From contig NZ_CP083560.1 of the NCBI RefSeq assembly GCF_025143825.1, forward strand, positions 3,720,001-3,784,000: 64,000 nt of DNA, in the 5' to 3' direction. The stretch is from Sulfitobacter sp. S223 (GTDB lineage: Bacteria > Pseudomonadota > Alphaproteobacteria > Rhodobacterales > Rhodobacteraceae). The notes below the pieces were generated by a model. The model worked only from the letters and a program-made list of their open reading frames with translations, had not been told where the DNA came from and did no database searches. This document shows positions 17,804-27,109 of the stretch, piece by piece (positions within the stretch are counted from its first letter, which is position 1; each line of letters begins with the position of its first letter). Position numbers and translations under genes: made by a program.

Positions 17804-18295
17804 ATGTCAGAAGATGAAGCAGCGTTGGAAGACGCTTCCCCGAAAAAATCCAAGGCGCCTTTAATCATTGGACTTATGTTGGCGCTGGTCGGTGCTGGCG
17901 GGGGGTTCTATGCGGCTCTTTCAGGTATGATTCTTGGCGGCGACGCCGAAATCCATACGGACGATGGGAAAGAGAAAGCCAAAAATCCTTTTGCAAATAT
18001 CGCATTTGTAGAAATTGAACCGATGATGGTTTCGGTAGACGCACGCCCGGAACGAAGGATTCTCCGCTTTCGTGCTCAGCTTGAAGTGCCTCAAGACTAT
18101 CAAGAAGACGTAACCAAGCTGCTTCCACGGGTTGTTGATGTGCTCAACAGCTATTTGCGAGCATTGGAAGTCGCGGATTTGGAAGATCGAACAGCACTGA
18201 CACGACTGCGTGCGCAGATGCTGCGTCGTGTTCAGGTTGTTACAGGTCAGGACCGTGTCAATGACTTCCTGATCATGGAATTTGTACTAACTTAA
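17804..18295 (+). CDS. fliL: Flagellar basal body-associated protein FliL (first paralogue)
   Basis: FliL surrounds the stator and supports motor torque. This 163-residue form has a cytoplasmic N terminus and one membrane helix (about residues 25-47). The periplasmic stomatin-like domain includes FVEIEPMMVSVDAR, LRFRAQLEVP and LLPRVVDVLNSYLRAL. The C-terminal VNDFLIMEFVLT matches the family end. It starts a plus-strand run towards motA. A second FliL-family gene lies at 27.1-27.7 kb, so the organism carries two. Confidence 0.9.
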   Translation: MSEDEAALEDASPKKSKAPLIIGLMLALVGAGGGFYAALSGMILGGDAEIHTDDGKEKAKNPFANIAFVEIEPMMVSVDARPERRILRFRAQLEVPQDYQEDVTKLLPRVVDVLNSYLRALEVADLEDRTALTRLRAQMLRRVQVVTGQDRVNDFLIMEFVLT

Positions 18296-18307
18296 AAGGA
18301 GCATGTC

Positions 18308-18715
18308 ATGGAACTAATTGCAGATATCCTACTAGCAGCAGGAGCCATTGGAGCAGGTGTATACTGTTTCGTGCTTGCTCGCAGGCTCAACCGTTTCAAC
18401 GATCTCGAAAAAGGCGTTGGGGGGGCCGTGGCCGTTTTGTCAGCACAGGTAGATGACCTCAACCGCACCCTTGTAGCAGCCCAACAAACAGCGGCTACTT
18501 CCGCGAAATCTCTGACAGAGCTAACCAAACGCGCAGAGGATATGTCGCGGCGGTTGGAACTACAGATGGCGGCGCTTCATGACATACCGTCAACACCCGC
18601 GCCCCAGTCTACCCGTCCAGAAGCTAGTCCGCCAGCTTCAAAGCCTGTCACGACAAATCCAAACACTCCGATGTTTGCCCGCCGATCCCACCCGGCGACA
18701 GGAGACGCAGCATGA
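18308..18715 (+). CDS. Small membrane-anchored coiled-coil protein of the flagellar cluster, function unknown
   Basis: The 135-residue product has one N-terminal membrane helix (residues 3-22). This is followed by ARRLNRFNDLEKGVGGAVA and a long heptad-like region (about 40-95: VDDLNRTL, SLTELTKRAEDMSRRLELQ), then a Pro/Thr-rich tail. It resembles the uncharacterised DUF6468-type proteins that sit beside fliL in alphaproteobacteria, though that match is from memory. The operon position between fliL and a MotE-like gene suggests a stator or basal-body accessory role. Its last codons overlap the next gene. Confidence 0.75.
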   Translation: MELIADILLAAGAIGAGVYCFVLARRLNRFNDLEKGVGGAVAVLSAQVDDLNRTLVAAQQTAATSAKSLTELTKRAEDMSRRLELQMAALHDIPSTPAPQSTRPEASPPASKPVTTNPNTPMFARRSHPATGDAA

Positions 18716-19380
18716 TTCTTTTCAGATCCAAACGGTCAGCCGGGCCTGTTGGCCGCGGCTCCGTTCTCGTCATCGCTCTGTTATTGGTCAGCTCTGCGAC
18801 AATTCGAGTGGTCACAAGCGCAAATAGCGTTTGGGCACAGGACAGCCAATTGCCTACTACTCTGTCTGCACCATCAGCAGCGCCAAAACACCCTAGAGCA
18901 TCAAGCGACTCAGAGAAGAAAGATTCAGCCTCTTTTGGGACGAGTCCGCTCCTTGCGACTACCACCAACCGGGGCGAGTTATCGGGCCTCATCGCGGCAC
19001 TATCCGAACGCGAGATACAGGTGTCAGAGCGGGAAAAGAAAATTGAACTGCGGATGCGTGCGCTGTCCGTCGCAGACGCTGAAATCGAGAAACGCCTTGG
19101 AGCACTCACACAAACAGAGACAGCTTTGCGTGCAACCCTGTCTCTTGCGGATGAGGCATCCGAAAAAGACATCCTGCGCCTGACGTCGGTATACGAGAAT
19201 ATGAAACCTAAAGATGCCGCTATCCTTTTTGAACAGATGGAACCCAATTTTGCCGCTGGTTTTCTGGGCCGCATGCGTCCCGACATCGCCGCCGAAATCC
19301 TATCCGGGCTTTCGCCGGAAGTGGCCTATTCAATCAGCGTGATTCTTGCAGGGCGGAATGCGAATGTTCCAAAAACCTGA
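18712..19380 (+). CDS. MotE-like flagellar motor chaperone (MgtE N-terminal-like domain)
   Basis: The 222-residue protein has one N-terminal membrane segment or uncleaved signal (about residues 17-40), a coiled coil around 95-160 (SEREIQVSEREKKIELRMRA), and a C-terminal domain with YENMKPKDAAILFEQMEP. This last domain is the MgtE_N-type helical repeat seen in MotE of rhizobia. MotE stabilises the periplasmic motor protein MotC, and a similar role is likely here because the next two genes are motA and an exported protein. No MotC homologue is certain in the window. Confidence 0.75.
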   Translation: MILFRSKRSAGPVGRGSVLVIALLLVSSATIRVVTSANSVWAQDSQLPTTLSAPSAAPKHPRASSDSEKKDSASFGTSPLLATTTNRGELSGLIAALSEREIQVSEREKKIELRMRALSVADAEIEKRLGALTQTETALRATLSLADEASEKDILRLTSVYENMKPKDAAILFEQMEPNFAAGFLGRMRPDIAAEILSGLSPEVAYSISVILAGRNANVPKT

Positions 19381-19446
19381 GCCCACGCAGAGAGTTCCTT
19401 AACCACCATATGCAACACTGTCACAAATAGACAATCGGGGGCTGAC

Positions 19447-20316
19447 ATGATCGGCATTATCGGCGTTATCACTATCTTCGTCATGGTATTTGGTGGTTAC
19501 CTTCTTGCTGGTGGCAAAATGGGTATCATATTGAAATCTCTACCATTTGAGATGATCATGATCGGCGGCGCGGCATTGGGCGCCTTTCTAATCAGTAATG
19601 ATGGACCAGCAATCAAGCACACTATGAAAGACATGGGGAAAGTGTTCAAAGGGCCCAAATGGAAACACGATGATTACCTTGACCTTCTGTGCCTCCTGTT
19701 CGAATTAATTCGTCTTGCAAGACAGAATCCAGTCGCTGTCGAAGAGCACATCGAAGGGCCTGATGAGTCTTCAATTTTCAGCAAATACCCGAGAATTCTT
19801 AAAGACAAGGAAGCCATTGCATTGATCTGCGATACCATGCGCTCCGCCTCGATGAACTACGACGATCCGCATCAGGTGGAAGAAGTACTTGATAAGCGTA
19901 TGGAAGCGAATCTTGAACATGCAATGCACTCAAGCCATGCGCTTCAAGTGGTGGCTGACGGTCTGCCTGCTTTGGGAATTGTGGCTGCGGTATTGGGTGT
20001 GATCAAGACAATGGCATCTATTGACCAACCGCCGGAAGTTTTGGGGAAATTGATCGGCGGCGCGCTGGTTGGTACATTTCTTGGTGTGTTTCTCGCATAC
20101 GGGCTGGTCGGCCCATTCGCCACGAAAGTGAGCGATGTCACAAAGGATGAGGCGCACTTTTACCAACTCATTCGCGAGGTTTTGATCGCAAACCTTCACA
20201 ACCACGCGACCAACATATGCATAGAGGTTGGTCGCCAGAATACACCTTCGCACTGCAGGCCTGATTATGGAGAGCTTGAGGAGGCCCTTAAAGCTCTCAA
20301 GCAAAACGCAGCATGA
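19447..20316 (+). CDS. motA: Flagellar motor stator protein MotA
   Basis: MotA forms the pentameric proton-driven stator with MotB. The 289-residue product has four membrane segments. The first pair is at the N terminus, and the second pair contains the conserved VADGLPALGIVAAVLGVIKTM and LVGTFLGVFLAYGLVGP. The charged cytoplasmic loop between the pairs contacts FliG. It overlaps the next gene as ATGA. It is 9 kb downstream of motB, with the fliF operon in opposite orientation between them. Confidence 0.96.
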   Translation: MIGIIGVITIFVMVFGGYLLAGGKMGIILKSLPFEMIMIGGAALGAFLISNDGPAIKHTMKDMGKVFKGPKWKHDDYLDLLCLLFELIRLARQNPVAVEEHIEGPDESSIFSKYPRILKDKEAIALICDTMRSASMNYDDPHQVEEVLDKRMEANLEHAMHSSHALQVVADGLPALGIVAAVLGVIKTMASIDQPPEVLGKLIGGALVGTFLGVFLAYGLVGPFATKVSDVTKDEAHFYQLIREVLIANLHNHATNICIEVGRQNTPSHCRPDYGELEEALKALKQNAA

Positions 20317-22586
20317 GAAGGTTTTGTCTTATCATGTCGCTGCTGTGCATCTCGGCGGTGCAGGCGCAGGCACAACAGCTGTCGTTACGTTCGGGAGATC
20401 ACCCTACATTCAGTCGCATAACCCTGCCTGTTCCTGCCTCACAGAATTGGGAAGCCCGCCAAACTAAAAATGGGATACAGTTGACGCTCTCTGAGCATTC
20501 CGATGGTTTCGATATCTCGGAAGTGTTCTTGCGCATGCCCCGAGACCGGATCAGTCACATTACGACAACCAAAGAGTCGCTTACATTGCACGTCAAATGT
20601 GCGTGCAGAGGAACCGCATTTCGCAGTGGAGAATTGCTGGTTATCGACGTAGCAGATGAAGGCACAAAGCTCGCTGGTCCGCCCCTGATGGGTGCCCCAC
20701 TTTTTAATGTGCAAAGGCCCAACGCTGCTGTGCGTAGCGCCAAGGTGCGCCCTGTATCCCTACCATGGATCGGCAGCGGTTCTTCTTTTGAAGCCAGCGC
20801 AATAGCGGACGGCACAACAAGAACGGTTCACGACGAAACAATCCTCGCTCCAAACATTGAGGAGCGTGCTGCTCTTCTCAATGAGATTCAAAAGAACTTG
20901 GGCGAAAGCGTTGCCTCTGCTGCAAGCACTGGTTTGCTTGAAAATAGCTATGCCGCCCCCATAAAACAACTTAGGCCAATGGGCGAAGCAGATGTCAATC
21001 CCGACACCCCAAGCACCGAACTGCCTGAGACTGCTCAATCGACTTCCCAGAACCTGCGTATAACCAGCAGCATGGACCTGCCTAGCTGGATCCCAAACCA
21101 TTTAGGCGTAGCGCCATTATCAGACATGGCTTGCCCTGATGCTGATGTGCTGGCGCTAGACACTTGGGGAACCGAAGACGAATTTTCGGCTCAGATTGGC
21201 CCCGCCCGGACTGCAATCATGAATGCCCGCGATCAGCTCAATATAAACGCAGCAAGAACTCTCGCACAGCTGTATCTTTACTTTGGCTTCGGAGCTGAAG
21301 CGCTTGATGCCCTCCGCCTCGACCCTTCGGTGTTAGAAGCCAATGGATATTTGGCGAATGTCGCCAGTATATTGGAGTTTGGCGCCGTAAACGGCCACAA
21401 CATGATCGGGAGCTATACCGATTGCAAATCAGATATTGCACTCTGGGCAATGCTTAGCTTTCGCCAGCTACCGCAGGGCATTATGATCGACACAAACGCT
21501 GTGCTTCGTGCGTTGAACAAACTACCTAAAAATTTACGCTCCATTATCGCTCCACAATTGAGTGAACGTTTCTTACAGTACGGTGATCAAGAAGCAGCGG
21601 CCGCTTCGATGCGAAGCATTGAACGCTTACCAGAAGCCCTTTCGCCAGAGGGCGCCATGGCGCAAGCGGGAATTGCGATCGACGCGGGGCAACCTGCTGA
21701 AGCCCTCCTTGAGGACGTGATAGAAACGAACAGCCTCGAGTCACCCGCAGCGTTGATCAAACTTGTGGAAGGTAAGCTCAGCAATGACGAACAGCTATCC
21801 TACGAGACAGCTACTTTGATAGAGGCGTACGCACAGGAGCTACGCGGTACCGAGTTGGGCAATCAACTGCGCCGCACCCAAATACTTGCACTAAGCCAGT
21901 CTGAACGATTCGAGGAAGCTTTCACCGCGCTGGACGCCTTGAGTCCATCTCTATCCCCTGAGGCGACAACTCAATTGCGACAGATCGCCTTGGAAAGGCT
22001 TACGCAAAAAGCAGCAGACTTCACTTTTCTCGAACACCTTTTTGCGCATCGTGAAGAAGCGTTGGCAAAGCTACCGAGCCAAACAAAGCTTCAGCTCGCG
22101 AAGCGACTGATGGATTTGGGTTTTGCTGCGCAGGTTCAGCTAATGCTCGAAATGGTTACCGAAACCCGGAACGACAAAACGAGACAGCTGCTTGCGGCAC
22201 GGGCAGCACTTGCTTTGCGCCAACCATTTCAAGCGCAAGCAGCTCTTATTGGAATAGATGGACAAGAAGTGCAGCTACTACTGGCCGAAGCCAAAGAAAT
22301 GTCTGGAGCGTATCGAGAGGCCTCAGAGATATTCGCCAACTCTAATGCAACCACACAGGCCGCGCAGGCTGCTTGGCTTTCGGAAGATTGGCGTGAACTC
22401 ACCTCGGCTCAAACACCAGGATTTGGCCCAGTAGCAGCATTAGCCGAAGTCGAACCAGTGATAAAAGACACAAATCTTGGACCTCTTGGTCGTGCGAATA
22501 AGGCACTGCAAGAAAGCGGAAACGCGCGCAGCACGTTAGAGCAGTTTCTGAATGATCCCCTTGTACAGATTTCACCAGATTCCTGA
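20313..22586 (+). CDS. Large exported protein of the flagellar motor region, function unknown
   Basis: The 757-residue protein starts with a signal peptide (MRRFCLIMSLLCISAVQAQA). An N-terminal beta-rich section (about 25-125) has FSRITLPVP and SLTLHVKCACRG, reminiscent of AMIN-type peptidoglycan- or ring-binding domains. From about residue 270 to the end it is almost entirely helical and Ala/Glu/Leu-rich, with spacing like tetratricopeptide repeats (ARTLAQLYLYFGFGAEALDAL, AQAGIAIDAGQPAEALLED). Translational coupling to motA suggests a periplasmic motor or basal-body part. It may be the local counterpart of rhizobial MotC, but it is much longer and no homology can be shown by eye. Confidence 0.8.
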   Translation: MRRFCLIMSLLCISAVQAQAQQLSLRSGDHPTFSRITLPVPASQNWEARQTKNGIQLTLSEHSDGFDISEVFLRMPRDRISHITTTKESLTLHVKCACRGTAFRSGELLVIDVADEGTKLAGPPLMGAPLFNVQRPNAAVRSAKVRPVSLPWIGSGSSFEASAIADGTTRTVHDETILAPNIEERAALLNEIQKNLGESVASAASTGLLENSYAAPIKQLRPMGEADVNPDTPSTELPETAQSTSQNLRITSSMDLPSWIPNHLGVAPLSDMACPDADVLALDTWGTEDEFSAQIGPARTAIMNARDQLNINAARTLAQLYLYFGFGAEALDALRLDPSVLEANGYLANVASILEFGAVNGHNMIGSYTDCKSDIALWAMLSFRQLPQGIMIDTNAVLRALNKLPKNLRSIIAPQLSERFLQYGDQEAAAASMRSIERLPEALSPEGAMAQAGIAIDAGQPAEALLEDVIETNSLESPAALIKLVEGKLSNDEQLSYETATLIEAYAQELRGTELGNQLRRTQILALSQSERFEEAFTALDALSPSLSPEATTQLRQIALERLTQKAADFTFLEHLFAHREEALAKLPSQTKLQLAKRLMDLGFAAQVQLMLEMVTETRNDKTRQLLAARAALALRQPFQAQAALIGIDGQEVQLLLAEAKEMSGAYREASEIFANSNATTQAAQAAWLSEDWRELTSAQTPGFGPVAALAEVEPVIKDTNLGPLGRANKALQESGNARSTLEQFLNDPLVQISPDS

Positions 22587-22772
22587 AATTTCCCATATGT
22601 TTGGTGACGAAAAATAAACACCCTACCCATAATCTGTTCCTGATCCGCAGAATGCGGGAATTGAAAGGTGCAGAATGCATATCATTAGGCGATTTGATCG
22701 GTTTCCGTGGGCGGTCAGTGATGTCCAACCGACATTTTTTCAACCACGTGACTTCTCTTCAGGGTGGCTGAG

Positions 22773-24851
22773 ATGAATTTCTCGTTGCGCGCGCTTTATC
22801 AACCCACGGTCCTTCTTGCCGTTGCTTTGATGATGGTCATTGTAATGATGATCTTACCGATGCCCGCCTGGATACTTGACACTGGTCTGGCCGCTTCTTT
22901 CGCATTAGCTATTCTGATTTTTACAGTCACCTTGTTTATCGAACGGCCGCTGGATTTCTCCGCCTTTCCGACCATCTTGTTGGCATCACTGATGTTGCGG
23001 CTCTCTCTCAACGTGTCCTCGACAAAGTTGATAATCGGGGAAGGTCATACCGGCACAGATGCAGCAGGCGATGTCATTCAGGGATTTGCGCAGTTCGTCA
23101 TGGGCGGCTCTGTCTTTCTGGGTCTGGTAGTTTTTTGTGTCCTGTTGATCGTGAACTTCATGGTGATCAACAAAGGCGCGACCCGAATGGCAGAAGTTGG
23201 CGCGCGGTTTGCGCTGGACGGTATGCCCGGGAAACAAATGGCAATCGATAGCGATATGTCCGCTGGCGCGATTAGTCATGAAGAAGCCAAAGAGCGTCGC
23301 GCGCGTGAGCAACAGGAGACCACGTTTTTTGGCTCTCTTGATGGCGCTTCGAAATTTGTCAAAGGCGATGCGATTGCTGGACTGCTGATCACTCTTCTGA
23401 ACCTGGTGGCCGGATTAATCATGGGTACGCTGGTTCACGGTATGCCAATTGGTGATGCGTTTGAAACATATGCCATTCTTACTGTAGGCGACGGGTTGGT
23501 TTCCCAAATTCCTGCTGTCATCATTTCCATTGCTTCCGCGCTTCTGTTGGCACGCGGTGGGGCGCAAGGATCAACTGATCTGGCGGTCTTTGCCCAGTTG
23601 AGCAAACACCCCGCGGCATTAGCAACTGTGGCCTGCCTGATGACTTTGTTTGCATTGGTTCCCGGTATGCCATTTGTGCCGTTTATGGCAGGTGCGTTGG
23701 CATTGGGATATTTGTCTTATCGGATGTATCGCAAACAGAGTCTGGTCCCGCTTGAGGCCATACCTGAAGAAACCGATCAGGTCGTGCGTGAGAAACCCCT
23801 TGGGGATCTGCTTGAGCTCGATGATATCCACGTAGAATTCGCCCCCGATCTGGTAAGCATGGTCCTTGATCCCGGTACCGGACTTGATGCGCGTATTACA
23901 AATATGCGCACGCATGTCGCGTCGGTCTACGGCATCATACTGCCCGAAATCAGGCTGACAGATAGCCCGAGTTTACCACATGGAACCTATCTGCTGCGCA
24001 TACAGGGTGTTGAGCAGGCGCGCGCTGTTCTTAGTCCGCACCAGATACTGGCACTTGCCCCAGACAATCCTGACGCATTGCCTGCAGGCATCGACACGGT
24101 CGAACCTGTCTACGGCGCCCCTGCGCGTTGGATCAACGAAAAGGATCAAGAGGATGCAGCGATTGGCGGCATCACCCTTGTGACCCCTGCCGAAGTACTG
24201 GCAACGCATCTGCTAGAAATCGTCAAGCGCAACTTCCCCCGTCTGCTGACACTTAAATCTTTACGCAGAATACTGGAGGAGATGGTCAATATTTCTTCTC
24301 CCGCACGCGCCGAGGCGAACCGTAAACTTCTAGATGAACTAATCCCGGACAAAGTCCCGATAGACGTGCTTCACTCTGTCCTGCGGTTGCTGTTGGCCGA
24401 GCAGGTTTCGATCCGTAATCTACCGCTCATCCTTGAGGCAACGGCAGAAGCAAGGGGCCAAAACTCTCAACCAGAAGCTATCTGTGAGCTGGTGCGACAG
24501 CGCTTGGGCTTTCAATTGGTAGCAGAAATCCGGCGTGACGACGGAACGCTCCCATTGGTTCAGCTCGCACCAGAATGGGAGGACACATTTAGCGCATATC
24601 AAGTGGACGCCGATCGGGGGTTAGACATCGCGCTGCCGCCGGATCTTTTCAATCAGCTGGCCGATGGTGTTTCGCAGAAACTCAATGATGCCAACCGAAA
24701 TGGCATTTTCCCTGCCATTGTAACAAACACTCGGCGTCGACGTTTTGTGCACACAGTGATGCGGGCAAAAGGGATTAGCTCTCCAGTTTTGTCATTCGAG
24801 GAAATCGGGTTGGACGCGCGGCCATCTCTGGTGGGCGTCGTGCCAGCATGA
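22773..24851 (+). CDS. flhA: Flagellar export gate protein FlhA
   Basis: FlhA is the largest export-gate protein. It has eight membrane segments in the first 320 residues. These are followed by the conserved cytoplasmic linker and a C-terminal platform that docks chaperone-substrate complexes. The FHIPEP-type block reads MLRLSLNVSSTKLII, GFAQFVMGGSVFLG and KGATRMAEVGARFALDGMPGKQMAIDSD. The ATG at 22773 was chosen because AGGG lies eight bases upstream. A GTG three codons earlier lacks a site. It begins the flhA-fliR-flhB-fliJ-like operon. The 180 bases upstream show nothing recognisable beyond a likely promoter region. Confidence 0.96.
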   Translation: MNFSLRALYQPTVLLAVALMMVIVMMILPMPAWILDTGLAASFALAILIFTVTLFIERPLDFSAFPTILLASLMLRLSLNVSSTKLIIGEGHTGTDAAGDVIQGFAQFVMGGSVFLGLVVFCVLLIVNFMVINKGATRMAEVGARFALDGMPGKQMAIDSDMSAGAISHEEAKERRAREQQETTFFGSLDGASKFVKGDAIAGLLITLLNLVAGLIMGTLVHGMPIGDAFETYAILTVGDGLVSQIPAVIISIASALLLARGGAQGSTDLAVFAQLSKHPAALATVACLMTLFALVPGMPFVPFMAGALALGYLSYRMYRKQSLVPLEAIPEETDQVVREKPLGDLLELDDIHVEFAPDLVSMVLDPGTGLDARITNMRTHVASVYGIILPEIRLTDSPSLPHGTYLLRIQGVEQARAVLSPHQILALAPDNPDALPAGIDTVEPVYGAPARWINEKDQEDAAIGGITLVTPAEVLATHLLEIVKRNFPRLLTLKSLRRILEEMVNISSPARAEANRKLLDELIPDKVPIDVLHSVLRLLLAEQVSIRNLPLILEATAEARGQNSQPEAICELVRQRLGFQLVAEIRRDDGTLPLVQLAPEWEDTFSAYQVDADRGLDIALPPDLFNQLADGVSQKLNDANRNGIFPAIVTNTRRRRFVHTVMRAKGISSPVLSFEEIGLDARPSLVGVVPA

Positions 24852-25621
24852 TGCAGGACCTCGGACAAATTATGGAATTAACGAATTCCCTGCTATGGCA
24901 GGGGTTCGCGGTCTTCCTTCGCGTCAGCGCGTTGGTCAGCCTTTTGCCGGCTTTTGGAGAACGAACTGTTCCTGCACGGGTAAAGCTCGGGCTTGCATTT
25001 GCATTTACGATGGCCATTACGCCCGCCGTTTCTCCGCCAGCCATGGCACCACAATTCGACAGTATAGTCTGGTTTATCCTGACCGAGATTACGGCGGGCA
25101 TCTTGCTGGGGATCGGGCTCAGGTTATTTGTCTTGGCGCTTCAGACCGCCGGCTCGATTGCTGCGCAATCCACCTCACTTGCCCAAGTTTTGGGTGGTGC
25201 CATGGCAGAACCCGTGCCCGCGATGGGCCATATTCTTGTAATGGGGGGGCTTGCCCTTGCTTTGATGGGCGGCCTTCATGTCCGCGTTGCGGAAATGGTG
25301 ATCTTATCCTACGACATGCTGCCTATGGGGCGCCTGCCCAGTGGGGCGGATGTGTCAGAGTGGGGAGTTGACCAAATCCGCCGTGCTTTTTCGCTGGCCT
25401 TCACGCTGGCCGCACCTTTCGTGGTTTTATCGGTGCTCTACAATGTCGCCCTTGGTGTGATCAATAAAGCGATGCCGCAACTGATGGTTGCTTTTGTCGG
25501 GGCGCCAGTCATCACCGCTGGGGGCCTTTTGTTGCTTTGTCTTGCAGCCCCTATTTTGCTAGCGACATGGCTTGATGCCCTGAATACCTTTATCCAAAAT
25601 CCACTAAATTCTGTCCCATGA
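24848..25621 (+). CDS. fliR: Flagellar export apparatus protein FliR
   Basis: FliR is a membrane component of the export channel core with FliP and FliQ. About six hydrophobic segments span 257 residues. Recognisable blocks are FLRVSALVSLLPAFGERTVPARVKLGLA, split over the first two helices, and GVINKAMPQLMVAFVGAPV near the C terminus. It overlaps flhA and flhB through ATGA stop-start junctions, so the three gate proteins are probably made in step. Confidence 0.94.
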   Translation: MMQDLGQIMELTNSLLWQGFAVFLRVSALVSLLPAFGERTVPARVKLGLAFAFTMAITPAVSPPAMAPQFDSIVWFILTEITAGILLGIGLRLFVLALQTAGSIAAQSTSLAQVLGGAMAEPVPAMGHILVMGGLALALMGGLHVRVAEMVILSYDMLPMGRLPSGADVSEWGVDQIRRAFSLAFTLAAPFVVLSVLYNVALGVINKAMPQLMVAFVGAPVITAGGLLLLCLAAPILLATWLDALNTFIQNPLNSVP

Positions 25622-26703
25622 GCGATTCAGAAGATTCCTCGGACAAGAGCTTTGACGCCACGCCACAAAAGCTTCTTGATGCGCGGAAAAAGGGAGATAT
25701 CGCCAAGTCAAATGACCTGCTGACTGCTGCTGCTTACTTTGGCTTGCTGGTTGCATTACTGACGGTCGGCGCCAGCAGCCTCGATCAAGTTGGTACGGCA
25801 ATGATGACCCTGATTGATCAGTCAGACAGTTTGGGACCCATATTTTTTGAAGGTCGTGGGGCAGCACCAACTGGCGGGCTGTTAAAATCTATAGCTTGGG
25901 GTATGGCGCCGATCTTTGCTCTTCCTGCGATTGGTGTGATTCTAGCACTCTTTGCGCAAAACGCATGGGTGTTTGCCCCTAGCAAGCTTGAACCAAAGCT
26001 TAGCCGGATTTCTATGATCTCGAACGCCAAAAACAAATTCGGACGTGACGGTCTGTTCGAGTTTCTGAAGAGCTTTGTAAAACTGCTAATTTTTTCGGCC
26101 TGTCTTGCACTATTTATTCGAGCGTGGCTTCCCCAGATGATCGGCGCCCTACAAACAACTCCACAAGCAACCATCACCTTGCTTGCCAAAATCTGTACTG
26201 GTTTTCTAAGCGTAGTCGTTGTCGTATCAGGCGTTATCGGCGGTATTGATGCCATGTGGCAGCATGCCTCTCACATGCGCAAGAACCGGATGTCTCGCAA
26301 GGACTTGACCGATGAAAACAAGGAAAGCGAAGGCGATCCGCATCTGAAACAAGAACGCCGTCAGCGCGCTCTGACGGCTTCGCAAAACCAGATGATAAAA
26401 GAGGTGCCGGCAGCTGATGTGATCATCGTCAATCCGACCCACTATGCCGTTGCCCTGAAATGGAGCCGCCTGCCGGGCGAGGCACCGGTTTGTGTTGCCA
26501 AAGGCGTGGACGAGATCGCGGCCACAATCAGGCGCATCGCCTCAGAAGCTGCCGTTCCGATCCATTCGGACCCGCCAACTGCGCGCGCACTTCATGCATC
26601 GGTAGAGATCGGAGATCAGATTCGCCATGAGGACTACGCCCCTGTCGCAGCGGCTATAAGGTTCGCTGAAAACATGCGGCAACGCGCGAAAGGTTCTAGA
26701 TGA
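25618..26703 (+). CDS. flhB: Flagellar export switch protein FlhB
   Basis: FlhB switches export from rod/hook to filament substrates. Its N terminus has the typical TPQKLLDARKKGDIAKSNDL segment, followed by four membrane helices and a cytoplasmic domain. The autocleavage motif NPTH is at residues 272-275, so the switch should be functional. The length of 361 residues is normal. It overlaps fliR upstream and the FliJ-like gene downstream. The hook-length ruler FliK that triggers the switch is encoded at 36.6 kb. Confidence 0.96.
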   Translation: MSDSEDSSDKSFDATPQKLLDARKKGDIAKSNDLLTAAAYFGLLVALLTVGASSLDQVGTAMMTLIDQSDSLGPIFFEGRGAAPTGGLLKSIAWGMAPIFALPAIGVILALFAQNAWVFAPSKLEPKLSRISMISNAKNKFGRDGLFEFLKSFVKLLIFSACLALFIRAWLPQMIGALQTTPQATITLLAKICTGFLSVVVVVSGVIGGIDAMWQHASHMRKNRMSRKDLTDENKESEGDPHLKQERRQRALTASQNQMIKEVPAADVIIVNPTHYAVALKWSRLPGEAPVCVAKGVDEIAATIRRIASEAAVPIHSDPPTARALHASVEIGDQIRHEDYAPVAAAIRFAENMRQRAKGSR

Positions 26704-27104
26704 GTACGATAGATGATCTGGCGATGATGCAGAAGCTGGTCGAAGTAAAGTACCGCCAGCAGCAGGAAAGCTTCGCGCGATTAATGGAACAGGAGAACCG
26801 GCTGCGAAATTCATTGCAACAGTTGGACCTTCACTTGGCCGAAAGCCGAAGCAACACTGATACATATCAAAAGGCGATAGGAGCTGATGTTGTCTGGCAG
26901 TCCTGGATCGGACGCAAGAAACGTGCATTGAACATTCAGCTTTCTCAGGTACTAGCAATCAAAGAGCGTCATATCGACCAGGTCAAAAAAGCGTATGGAA
27001 AGGTGCTGGTTACCGATGCACTCCATTGCAACCTACGCAAAGCCCATAAACAGAAAAAAGCGCAGTCCCAACTGGACCGCGCCATATCTGCGATGATGTT
27101 CTGA
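26700..27104 (+). CDS. FliJ/YscO-like coiled-coil protein
   Basis: The 134-residue product is nearly all helical, with no signal or membrane segment. Heptad-rich stretches include LVEVKYRQQQESFARLMEQENRLRNSL and a basic C-terminal half (HKQKKAQSQLDRA). This size, charge and position after flhB fit the FliJ/YscO stalk of the export ATPase, which is poorly conserved in sequence. It overlaps flhB as ATGA. It converges with the second fliL gene. No direct homology is claimed. Confidence 0.65.
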   Translation: MSTIDDLAMMQKLVEVKYRQQQESFARLMEQENRLRNSLQQLDLHLAESRSNTDTYQKAIGADVVWQSWIGRKKRALNIQLSQVLAIKERHIDQVKKAYGKVLVTDALHCNLRKAHKQKKAQSQLDRAISAMMF

Positions 27105-27109
27105 TCCTT

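Noticed and set aside
22764..22773. GTG start for flhA three codons upstream
   Set aside because: The ATG at 22773 has an AGGG site at proper spacing, while the GTG has none.
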